Below are positions 36,852 to 44,696 of a stretch of DNA of 64,000 bases, piece after piece. The notes beneath the pieces were generated by a model. The model did not search any database. It saw only the letters and a program-made list of their open reading frames with translations, and was not told the DNA's origin. How positions within the stretch are numbered: position 1 is the stretch's first letter; each line of letters starts with the position of its first letter. The position numbers were made by a program, and so were the translations under genes. Source of the DNA: Porticoccus sp950063125 (GTDB taxonomy: Bacteria; Pseudomonadota; Gammaproteobacteria; Pseudomonadales; Porticoccaceae); the NCBI RefSeq assembly GCF_963973895.1, contig NZ_CAXBBF010000002.1, one strand, 5' to 3'.

Positions 36852-39491
36852 TCAAAGACTCTTCGAAGCGATCTCATAGGTATCTCTGGACAAGCCAGGC
36901 GCTGCCAGCACACGGGAAAGTTGCTCCTGCATCAATGACTGCGCCGACAGGTCATAGCGTCGCCACTTGGTCAGCGGCGTCAGTTGACGGGAAGCGATCT
37001 GCGGATTCAACTTGTCCAGTGCCAGCACATTATCAGCCAGGAACTGGTAACCAGCGCCATCCTGCCGATGAAAGTTAACCGGGTTGCTGTTACAGAATAC
37101 ACCCACCAGCGCGCGCACCTTGTTGGGGTTATGGAAGTCAAATGCAGGGTGCTGCATGAGTTTTTTTACCCGTTCCAGGCCACCCGGACGTATACAGGAA
37201 GCCTGTACCTGAAACCACTGGTTCAGCACCAGCGGCTCCTGTTGCCAGTCCTGGTAGAATTTGTCCAGCGCCTTCTCTGCCAGCGTCACCGCCGCGTCCC
37301 GCGGGTCATTAACCAGTGCGGACAATGCTGCCAACCGGTCGGTCATGTTGTCCGCAGTCATAAACTGGTCATGGGCCAGTGACAGGGAATCCTCAACGCC
37401 GCTGTTCAACAGGTAGCGCAGGGAAAGGTTTTTCAGACTTCGCCGCGCCATGGCAACACCGGAAAGCTCATATTGTGGCTGCACGTTATCCAGATAGGCT
37501 TTACGCCAAGCGGGCGCCAGGGTTTTCCCCAGCTCACCACAGACAAAGCGACGAACCTGATGAATGGCTTCGACATCAATAACGTCGGATAACTCTGCCA
37601 GCAGAAACTCAGTAGGCAGGGTCAACACCAGTGCCTGCATGGCCTGATCAGCCTCGGTTTCATCCAGTACCTTGGCAAAGGCCTCTGGCAAACGGCTATC
37701 CAGCTGCAGTGGTTCACCGGTACGAAAATCTTTAATCAACGACTGCATTAACGCGATGGAGAGCCGCTGACCGGCATCCCAGCGGTTAAAACCATCGCTG
37801 TCATGGGCCATTAAAAAACCCAGCTCATCAAAACTATAGGGATAATTCAGTTTTACAGGGGCCGAAAAATTGCGCAGCAGAGATGGCACCGGTCGACAAT
37901 CGATGTGCTCAAAAACCACCGTCTGCTCGGTTTCGGTAATTTCCACAACATGACTGGTTTCACCAGCCGGACTCAGCGGCAAATCCCCAGCGTCTGTCAC
38001 TAATCCCACCGTTACCGGAATATGGAAAGGCTGTTTGTTCTGGCTCTCGGGAGTGGACGGACAGCTCTGTGAAAAATGTAATCTGAACTGTCGCTGCTGT
38101 TCATCGTAATCACTGGTGACAGTCAGGCGAGGCGTGCCGGCCTGCCGGTACCAGTTCATGAATTGACTGAAATCCCTGCCACTGACCTCGGCCATGGCGG
38201 CTACAAAATCTTCAATGGTGACAGCCTGGCCATCGTGGCGCTCAAAGTAGAGATCAGAGCCGCGGCGGAACAATTCCGGACCCAGCAGCGTATGGATCAT
38301 ACGCACCACCTCAGCCCCTTTCTCATAAATGGTGGCCGTGTAGAAGTTGGAGATCTCCATATAGGATGCGGGCTGCACCGGGTGAGCTGTGGGGCCGCCA
38401 TCTTCGGCAAACTGCACCGTGCGGAGCATGGTGACATTTTCGACCCGCTTGACCACCGGGGAACCCATGTCCGCAGAGAACTGTGAATCGCGGAACACGG
38501 TAAAGCCCTCTTTCAGGCTCAGCTGAAACCAGTCCCGGCAGGTAACACGGTTACCGGACCAGTTGTGAAAGTACTCGTGTGCCACCACAGCCTCTACCCG
38601 ATTGAAACCATCATCGGTGGTGGTGGCCTGATGGGCCAGCACACAGGAGGTATTGAAGATATTGAGGCCCTTGTTTTCCATGGCCCCCATATTGAAGTCG
38701 TCCACCGCCACAATCATATAGAGATCGAGATCGTACTCGCGACCATAGACCTCTTCATCCCAGCGCATGGCGTTTTTCAGGGAGGTCATGGCATGATCAC
38801 ATTTCTCCAGATCCTTGGCTTCCACATAGAGCTGCAGAACCACATTGCGGCCGCTGCAGGTGGTGAAATTATCTTCCACCACAGACAATTCACCGGCCAC
38901 CAGCGCAAACAGGTAGGCGGGCTTGAGAAAGGGATCGTGCCAGGTTGCCCAGTGGCGGCCATCGGGTAGCTCGCCGGTTTCCATTAGATTGCCGTTAGAC
39001 AGCAAGACCGGACATTCGGCCTGGTCGGCCACCACGGTCGTGGTAAATTCCGACATCACATCGGGGCGATCCAGATAGTAGGTGATACCGCGGAAACCCT
39101 CTGCTTCGCACTGGGTGCAATAGATGGTGCGGGATTTGAACAACCCCTCCAGTGACGAATTTTCCTTCGGACGAATAATCACTTCCGAGGTCATGGTGAA
39201 TTGATCGGGTACCTCGTGAATCAACAACTCGTCTGCCGTCGCGCTGAACTGCTCGGGCGTCAACGGCTTTCCGTCAATACTCAGAGATTGCAGCGACAGG
39301 CCCTGACCATCCAGCACCAGGCTGGTTTCCCGGTCACTGCTATCCGGGTTGCGCCGCATTTCCAGGGTGGCCAGAACAATGGTGTCATTCTGGCGGATTT
39401 CCACACGCAACGCCGTTTTATCGATCAGATAGCGTGGGGCCGTGTAATCTTTTAGGTAAATATTGCCCGGTTGGGCATCTCTCATCATCAT
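36852..39491 (-). CDS. pepN: Aminopeptidase N
   Basis: About 879 residues, the usual size of bacterial M1 aminopeptidase N, a cytosolic zinc exopeptidase that trims N-terminal residues from peptides. GAMENKGLNIF (substrate N-terminus recognition) and VAHEYFHNWSGNRVTCRDWF with a downstream Glu (HEXXH-18x-E zinc site; LKEGFTVFRD) are intact. The N terminus MRDAQPGNIYLKDY is typical. Three ATGs in quick succession (39491, 39488, 39485) and a TTG at 39497 make the exact start uncertain. It is downstream of DUF2797 with a 2-base gap or overlap. Confidence 0.95.
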   Translation of the reverse strand: MMMRDAQPGNIYLKDYTAPRYLIDKTALRVEIRQNDTIVLATLEMRRNPDSSDRETSLVLDGQGLSLQSLSIDGKPLTPEQFSATADELLIHEVPDQFTMTSEVIIRPKENSSLEGLFKSRTIYCTQCEAEGFRGITYYLDRPDVMSEFTTTVVADQAECPVLLSNGNLMETGELPDGRHWATWHDPFLKPAYLFALVAGELSVVEDNFTTCSGRNVVLQLYVEAKDLEKCDHAMTSLKNAMRWDEEVYGREYDLDLYMIVAVDDFNMGAMENKGLNIFNTSCVLAHQATTTDDGFNRVEAVVAHEYFHNWSGNRVTCRDWFQLSLKEGFTVFRDSQFSADMGSPVVKRVENVTMLRTVQFAEDGGPTAHPVQPASYMEISNFYTATIYEKGAEVVRMIHTLLGPELFRRGSDLYFERHDGQAVTIEDFVAAMAEVSGRDFSQFMNWYRQAGTPRLTVTSDYDEQQRQFRLHFSQSCPSTPESQNKQPFHIPVTVGLVTDAGDLPLSPAGETSHVVEITETEQTVVFEHIDCRPVPSLLRNFSAPVKLNYPYSFDELGFLMAHDSDGFNRWDAGQRLSIALMQSLIKDFRTGEPLQLDSRLPEAFAKVLDETEADQAMQALVLTLPTEFLLAELSDVIDVEAIHQVRRFVCGELGKTLAPAWRKAYLDNVQPQYELSGVAMARRSLKNLSLRYLLNSGVEDSLSLAHDQFMTADNMTDRLAALSALVNDPRDAAVTLAEKALDKFYQDWQQEPLVLNQWFQVQASCIRPGGLERVKKLMQHPAFDFHNPNKVRALVGVFCNSNPVNFHRQDGAGYQFLADNVLALDKLNPQIASRQLTPLTKWRRYDLSAQSLMQEQLSRVLAAPGLSRDTYEIASKSL

Positions 39492-39493
39492 AA

Positions 39494-40321
39494 TCAATGG
39501 GTCACTTCTACATGGTAGGCTGTGTATTTGCGAATATTGATGACCCCGCTATCAAAAATCAGATACTGGCCTTTTATACCCAGCAGGGTTCCCTCTAACG
39601 AGGGCACCTTATCCAGATTGAAACTGGTCACTTTTGTGGGGTACTCCAGCACCGGGTAATCAATATTCATGGGGGCTACATCATCAAGCCGCTGAAGGGC
39701 CTGAAGACCGAAACGGTCTTCCAGAACGGTCAGCTGTTTTTCAGTTCGGTCGAACAGTGCATCCCGGATAGCCGGCAGGTCGGCGAGAACAATCTCGCCC
39801 TTCAGCATGGTTCGCCAGTTCGTCTTGTCAGCCACATGCTGGCGCAAAACGTCCTCCACCAGACCGGATTGCTGGCGGGTCTTCACTCGCATGATGGGCA
39901 GTGCCTGCAGGGCTCCCTGGTCAATCCAGCGGGTCGGTAGCTGGCTCTCGCGGGTAATACCGACTTTCACCCCGGATGAATTGGCCAGGTAGACAATATG
40001 ATCCACCATACAGTGCTGTTGACCCCATTCTGGCTCCCGGCAGGTACCCTCAAAATAATGGCATTTTTCCGGGCTGACGATGCAGCTATCACACTGCGCC
40101 AGCCTCGTGAAACACGGATAGCAGTAGCCCTGGCTGAAACTCTTGTTACTGCGCCGGCCACAATGAATACAGTGAATTGTACCGCTGTACTGAATACGTA
40201 GGGTTTTACCAAGCAGATCGTTCAACGGCAGGTACTCGTCGTCCAGCGGCAAACCGTACTGCACCGGGCCGCCCGCCAGGGCTACCCGCATTTTCTTGAG
40301 GTGTCCCGAATAATCAGGCAT
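39494..40321 (-). CDS. DUF2797 zinc-ribbon-like protein
   Basis: 275 residues. Cysteine pairs in IHCIHCGRRSNKSFSQGYCY and CYPCF, then CDSCIVSPEKCHY, suggest two zinc sites. The following VYLANSSGVKVGITRESQLP resembles a GIY-YIG-like core (Y-L-A-N ... K-V-G-I-T-R). This matches the DUF2797 family, regularly found beside pepN and yeaC. Biochemical role is unknown; nucleic-acid binding is a reasonable inference from the zinc and GIY-YIG-like features. Confidence 0.85.
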   Translation of the reverse strand: MPDYSGHLKKMRVALAGGPVQYGLPLDDEYLPLNDLLGKTLRIQYSGTIHCIHCGRRSNKSFSQGYCYPCFTRLAQCDSCIVSPEKCHYFEGTCREPEWGQQHCMVDHIVYLANSSGVKVGITRESQLPTRWIDQGALQALPIMRVKTRQQSGLVEDVLRQHVADKTNWRTMLKGEIVLADLPAIRDALFDRTEKQLTVLEDRFGLQALQRLDDVAPMNIDYPVLEYPTKVTSFNLDKVPSLEGTLLGIKGQYLIFDSGVINIRKYTAYHVEVTH

Positions 40322-40324
40322 TAA

Positions 40325-40597
40325 TTACGACTGCCATTTGAGGGGCTGCGGGTCATCGCTGTGATCAGGCCGCTTATTGGTGTCACAGGGTTCAGTTTTT
40401 TTCTTGGGCGGAATATAGCCAACGCGCTGGTCTTCAGGTGTGTGGCGGAGATCATAGGCAATAATTGCCTGCATACTGTGTTCCCGCTGGGCTGCGGTAA
40501 GATTTCTGCCATCGGGCCATTTGCCCCGTTCCACAGCCAGTTTGAGACTTTCGTAAATATCGGGGGTGATGGAATCGATCAGTTGCTGAAAATCCAT
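40325..40597 (-). CDS. yeaC: YeaC family (DUF1315) protein
   Basis: 90 residues beginning MDFQQLIDSITPDIYESLKLAVERGKWPDG, with the family's LTAAQREHSMQAIIAYD and the C-terminal zinc-free KKKTEPCD segment. It is the small DUF1315 protein seen with DUF2797 and pepN. The gap to the next gene is 3 bases. Function unknown. Confidence 0.88.
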   Translation of the reverse strand: MDFQQLIDSITPDIYESLKLAVERGKWPDGRNLTAAQREHSMQAIIAYDLRHTPEDQRVGYIPPKKKTEPCDTNKRPDHSDDPQPLKWQS

Positions 40598-40678
40598 GGT
40601 TTACCTCAGTGACAACTCGGTAGCCGCTGTCACCCAACCACTACCTTAAGGATTTATGTCTGTGCAAAATTATACCAG

Positions 40679-41542
40679 CTACTGACGGCGCCCGCCGGTA
40701 TCGATAGCTCCGGCCCAGCCACCCAGCACCATGCCACTAATCAGACCGATCGCATGGGCGGCATTGGCGATATTGACCCCCATCAATAGCTCCATAAAAC
40801 CGCTCATCCCTGCCAATAGCCAGATCAGCATGAAGCCCAGCAACCCCCCGGGAAGAGAGAGTATTGGCCTGGGATATATCCGGTTTCTTATCCAGATATA
40901 GCCGAGCAGACCATAAACCACGCCGGACATACCGCCAAACAGCGCGGGGCCGCTCCACAGATATTGCCCCAGGTTAGAGGCAATCGCCATCAACAAAACA
41001 ATCATCAACATGTGCAGACTGCCTGCAAGGGTTTCGATTCGCCGCCCCAACTCCCACAGCCAGAGGCCGTTAAATGCCAGATGAAAAATACCAAAGTGCA
41101 AGAAAACCGGCGTCACCAGCCGCCAGTATTCGCCCCGACCCAGGGCGATCTCCGCATACTCAAAGCGGATGTTTTCGCCGATCAGAAGGTAGTCCTGGAA
41201 GGTCAGCCAGTGCACCAGTGGGAACGCGTGGCTGACCAGGGCAGCACCGGTGACACTGAGCAACAGCAGGGTCAAGACTACCGGGACTTTTTGTAACTGT
41301 TGCTGAAAATTCAAAGCGGGAGTGCCGGATATGGCGGGAGAAAATGTTGACTTCGCTTCCTCCAACAGGCTGATAACCTGCGGCAACTGCTCAGGATATT
41401 CTATCCACAGTTGAACCCACTCACCATGGAGTTTGAGCTGATGGGATATACCCAGACTGTTTAACCGGGCATAGAGGTCGCCCATGTCAAGCTGAGCGGG
41501 GATGTCTGCCACGTGAGTCCAGGTTGAATCCAGTTCACTCAT
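40679..41542 (-). CDS. glpG: Rhomboid intramembrane serine protease GlpG
   Basis: 287 residues. A soluble N-terminal domain (about residues 1-85) is followed by six membrane helices. The catalytic Ser lies in GGMSGVVYGLLGY and the catalytic His in NAAHAIGLISG; both are present. The LLIGENIRFEY loop and WRLVTPVFLHFGIFHLAFN match GlpG's L1 loop and the conserved His/Asn of TM2. It cleaves transmembrane helices within the lipid bilayer. It lies downstream of nadK by 5 bases. Confidence 0.92.
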   Translation of the reverse strand: MSELDSTWTHVADIPAQLDMGDLYARLNSLGISHQLKLHGEWVQLWIEYPEQLPQVISLLEEAKSTFSPAISGTPALNFQQQLQKVPVVLTLLLLSVTGAALVSHAFPLVHWLTFQDYLLIGENIRFEYAEIALGRGEYWRLVTPVFLHFGIFHLAFNGLWLWELGRRIETLAGSLHMLMIVLLMAIASNLGQYLWSGPALFGGMSGVVYGLLGYIWIRNRIYPRPILSLPGGLLGFMLIWLLAGMSGFMELLMGVNIANAAHAIGLISGMVLGGWAGAIDTGGRRQ

Positions 41543-41547
41543 GGCAA

Positions 41548-42468
41548 TTAGTTGACCAGCCTACTGATGCGATCACTGGTGCGTTCATCGATACCCAGTC
41601 GGCTGCCCCACCCAAGTTTGGTACGACAGGTCTCATAAAAATTGTGTGCCACCGGATGAATCAACTGCACCTGGCGAGTTTTCTTGTGGATCTGAATGAT
41701 ATCACCGGGTTCGGACTGCAGGTCGGTCTGGCCATCACAGGTGACCAGCGGGTGTAGCTCGTTACGGGATCCCACCCTGATTTCGATATCACTCTTACCG
41801 CCCACGACAATGGGTCGACTGGACAAGGTATGGGGATTCATCGGCACCAGAACAATCGCATCCAGATTGGGATGCATGATCGGCCCCCCCCCAGAGAGCG
41901 CATAGGCTGTAGATCCCGTCGGGGTAGAAACAATCAGACCATCGGAACACTGGCTGTAGACAAACTGTCCATCGATATACAGCTCAAACTCCATCATCCG
42001 GACGGATTTACCCGGGTGAAGCACCACATCATTAAGCGCCGCACCGGCTCCAATAACAGCGCCTTTTCTGCTAATGGAGACATCCAGCAGAAAACGACTG
42101 GAGACAATATACTCACCGGCCAGCACCCGTTTCATCTGTGATTCCATTTCATCCGGCAGGATATCGGTAAGAAAACCCAGTCGACCCCGATTGACACCCA
42201 ATAAGGGAATATCATATCTCACCAAACTGCGCACAGCGCTCAGCATGCTGCCATCGCCCCCAACGACAATGATAAGGTCCACGGACGTCTCTAGACTGTC
42301 ACTATCAAATACCGGTAATTGGCTGTCGCCGACCAGTTCCGCCGTTTTCTGCTCAAGCAACACCTGATAGCCGGATTGTGTCAGAAAAGTGATCAGTCGC
42401 TTCAGGGAGTCTATAATCTCGGGCAACTGGATATTGGCCACCAGCGCAATGTGTTTGAAGTCAGTCAT
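41548..42468 (-). CDS. nadK: NAD kinase
   Basis: 306-residue enzyme that phosphorylates NAD to NADP. The catalytic GGDGSMLSAVR motif with the conserved Asp, the NRGRLGFLTD block, and DGLIVSTPTGSTAYALSGGGP (Gly/Thr-rich substrate site) are intact. It heads the nadK-glpG unit. In the nearby fpr gene the enzyme product uses the NADP pool, but the two are not linked in an operon. Confidence 0.96.
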   Translation of the reverse strand: MTDFKHIALVANIQLPEIIDSLKRLITFLTQSGYQVLLEQKTAELVGDSQLPVFDSDSLETSVDLIIVVGGDGSMLSAVRSLVRYDIPLLGVNRGRLGFLTDILPDEMESQMKRVLAGEYIVSSRFLLDVSISRKGAVIGAGAALNDVVLHPGKSVRMMEFELYIDGQFVYSQCSDGLIVSTPTGSTAYALSGGGPIMHPNLDAIVLVPMNPHTLSSRPIVVGGKSDIEIRVGSRNELHPLVTCDGQTDLQSEPGDIIQIHKKTRQVQLIHPVAHNFYETCRTKLGWGSRLGIDERTSDRISRLVN

Positions 42469-42660
42469 GGAGTAACCGGAAGAGCCCCTTTAGGAATACC
42501 GTTGGATTATATACCCAGAATCTTATCGGTTTCGCCCAAAAAGGGTGATAAAGATTCGTTCTGGGAATACAAAGACCGGTATCACCAAGAGCCGTTGAAG
42601 CGCCAATGCAAAACAGTCGAGGGTGATAAAACTTATAACGAGAAGCCCGGCAACATCCAG

Positions 42661-42837
42661 TTATGCCGAAACCCAGGCCAAATGGGTTTTAATGAGGGAT
42701 TCTCCAGGGCAGAAGACAAGGCCGACTGAGAGTCCGTACAGCAACCAACGTTTGCTATACCTTATGGATATAATCTGGCGACCGAGAACGATTGGGAACA
42801 AGGTCACAATGATTCTCCGCGCCACCAGACCAGTCAT
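42661..42837 (-). CDS. Possible small membrane protein
   Basis: 58 codons from ATG, MTGLVARRIIVTLFPIVLGR at the start, with two hydrophobic stretches separated by a basic loop. It starts 17 bases after the stop of the HA-repeat gene on the same strand. The ribosome binding site is poor and an in-frame stop lies just upstream. The rest of the 42469-42853 gap shows nothing I recognise. This may be noise or a real short membrane protein. Confidence 0.25.
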   Translation of the reverse strand: MTGLVARRIIVTLFPIVLGRQIISIRYSKRWLLYGLSVGLVFCPGESLIKTHLAWVSA

Positions 42838-42853
42838 ATCCTACCAGTTCGTA

Positions 42854-43585
42854 TTAAAACGGGCCGCTTGAAGTTGAAACATTACTTTTTTTACTGTTCT
42901 CTCCCGGCACAAACAGCACGTGCGGCAGATCATCAGCCGTCGCCCAGCAGAATCCCAGCCTGTTCAATTTTGACAACTTTGCCTGTGTAAGATAATTATG
43001 TGCCAAATCTAAACGCTGCTTGGTTACCCACATACTGAGATCAACGCCCCCTTCGACCATATAACCCTCTGGCACAAGGCAATCACCGTACTCTTTCTGA
43101 TAGGCCTCAAGCGCAGCGAACATACAGTCCCATGCGTATTCACGCAAATCCCAGACATACCCGAGCTCGGCGAGACGACGATACTTCTCTCTGGGATAGT
43201 TGCCATCAAAATAACGTTGCTTCCATGCCCACAGGCCAAGGGGATAGTTATCCTTGGTCACATAACCTTCGGGAACCAGGCAATTGCCGTACTCTGCCTT
43301 GTAGGCCTGCAATGCAGCAAACCCTTTTTCCCAGGGCAGGTCGTGCAAGTCCCAGACGAACTCCAGACTATTCAGTCGTTCAATTTGATCTTCCGAAAGT
43401 TCGCCCCTGGCTTTGTCCCGGCACATTTTCTGCACCCAGTACCAAAGAAAGTAACCCTCTGGGGTCTTGTAATTATGTGGTACCAGACAGTGGCCCTTTT
43501 CCGCTTTAAAAGCCGTCAGCATTTCAAACCACTGATCCCAAGGGGTCGAAGTGGTCTCTTCCATTTTTGTATCAAGGTCTTTCAT
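42854..43585 (-). CDS. Free-standing triple helicase-associated (HA) repeat protein
   Basis: 243 residues made almost entirely of three copies of the helicase-associated (PF03457-like) repeat, at about residues 16-79, 85-146 and 152-214, a period near 68. Each copy shows W..(F)..L.A(F/Y)K.E.G.CLVP..Y, then W..(K/Q), and ends with a (V/C)W turn. In databases such repeats are usually fused to DEAD/SNF2 helicases or occur in marine algal and bacterial proteins; here no helicase is present. AAAGG lies 7 bases before ATG 43585; a longer frame begins at 43648 but lacks that. Probably nucleic-acid binding (inference). It borders an integrase remnant. Confidence 0.78.
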   Translation of the reverse strand: MKDLDTKMEETTSTPWDQWFEMLTAFKAEKGHCLVPHNYKTPEGYFLWYWVQKMCRDKARGELSEDQIERLNSLEFVWDLHDLPWEKGFAALQAYKAEYGNCLVPEGYVTKDNYPLGLWAWKQRYFDGNYPREKYRRLAELGYVWDLREYAWDCMFAALEAYQKEYGDCLVPEGYMVEGGVDLSMWVTKQRLDLAHNYLTQAKLSKLNRLGFCWATADDLPHVLFVPGENSKKSNVSTSSGPF

Positions 43586-43799
43586 GAACATACCTTTCCA
43601 GCTCAACTGGGTTAAATCAAAGAAACGATTGACCTCAAGGTAGAGCAAAATACGCTGAAATGAAAGGGATCATTTACCTAGGCGGGTTTAAAAAACGTAG
43701 CCGGACTAACCTGATAATTTAGCAGCAACAGGATAAAAACCCGCACAGCTATTGCCGTTACCCTGATTATCATGACCGAACCAAGCATGGTAACAGTAA

Positions 43800-44084
43800 C
43801 AGTCAACGGGTAAAACACCAGAGCCACTGGGAACTGTACTACAGGCACAAAATCCGACAAGTGGCTTCCGGTCAACATTCAGGGACTATATCGGTGAGGA
43901 AACCGGCTTTCCCCACAGAATCGCGGAGTTTGCCATAGCCCATGTCCCAACAGATGAAGCGGAGAAAGCATACGTGCGAGGCGACCTGCTGAAGAAGCGC
44001 TTAAAAATGATGAATGCCTGGGCGGCGTATGTCGACTCAGCAAGCAGCAACGTCACTCACATAAGGAAAAAGCAACAAGCCTAA
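43800..44084 (+). pseudogene. Tyrosine integrase, C-terminal remnant
   Basis: An open frame of 94 codons with no usable start after an in-frame stop at 43797. From about 43860 it reads SGFRSTFRDYIGEETGFPHR, then IAEFAIAHV and AYVRGDLLKKRLKMMNAWAAY: the catalytic core end of P4/DUF4102-type tRNA-targeting integrases. The usual HG-F-R motif is SGFR, so the first His is replaced by Ser, while the Arg, the second His (IAH) and the nucleophilic Tyr (AYVRGD) remain. The N-terminal two thirds are gone. It is a scar of an integrated element. Confidence 0.85.
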
Positions 44085-44696
44085 AAAAATTTGCCCAGAT
44101 GGGCAGATAATCGGGGTTGGTGGCAATGGGACTACTGTACGTCGTCAGACCTCATGGAACCATTTGACCCTATTTCCAAGAGACACTCCTCTGCCAGTTG
44201 CTTCTCCAGTTTGCCTGCTAACCGTATTTCCGTTTCGTCATAGTCATAGTCATAGTCTTAGCCTTAGCCAAGGCTCGCTGATCCAAAATCTCGTTACGCA
44301 TACTCTCGCATATATCAGTTTAAAAGCAGCGGAAGTCTCTCTTAAAGTTCATCATTCCTGTGAGAATCTGCCAATTAGTATCCTCTGCTTGACTTCAAAA
44401 ATGATATCTTCATACCTAGCTGCTTTGCCGGTTCTACGTCAGGAGGAGACAACAGTCGCACTGAGCATCCGGCTTATTGATGGAAGGTATGAATAATGTG
44501 TGAGACGAACTGTCACAATATTATCTTCTATATTGATGCATCTTTTTTATTTATAACAAAGCAGTCAGTCTCTCAAGCGGCCAGCGATGTTATGTAACCC
44601 ATTGATACAATAAGATCCAAATCAGAAGAATGGGAGAATGATGCATTATCCGAGATAATGATTGAAGTCGAATCTAGCTGTCCAATGGGAAGCTCA
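44085..44696. other. AT-rich gap without a recognisable gene
   Basis: I see no gene here. It contains three or more tandem CATAGT-like units (about 44238-44258) and a small hairpin TGCCC/GGGCA at 44093-44106 with an A-tract on one side. A 110-codon open frame (44164-44496) is rich in Ser/His/Leu because of the tandem units and has no family resemblance. Confidence 0.5.

Noticed and set aside
36780..36858. Short minus-strand frame after pepN reading LALHVDLMRVNDKDDE to a stop
   Set aside because: It looked like the C terminus of another protein, but pepN ends properly upstream and this 25-codon frame has no start and no extension.
42319..42729. 136-codon plus-strand frame antisense to nadK 5' end
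   Set aside because: Its first part is a shadow of nadK and the rest has no coding signature.
44164..44496. 110-codon plus-strand frame before SelO
   Set aside because: Composition reflects tandem CATAGT units (His/Ser/Leu runs); no motif and no ribosome site.
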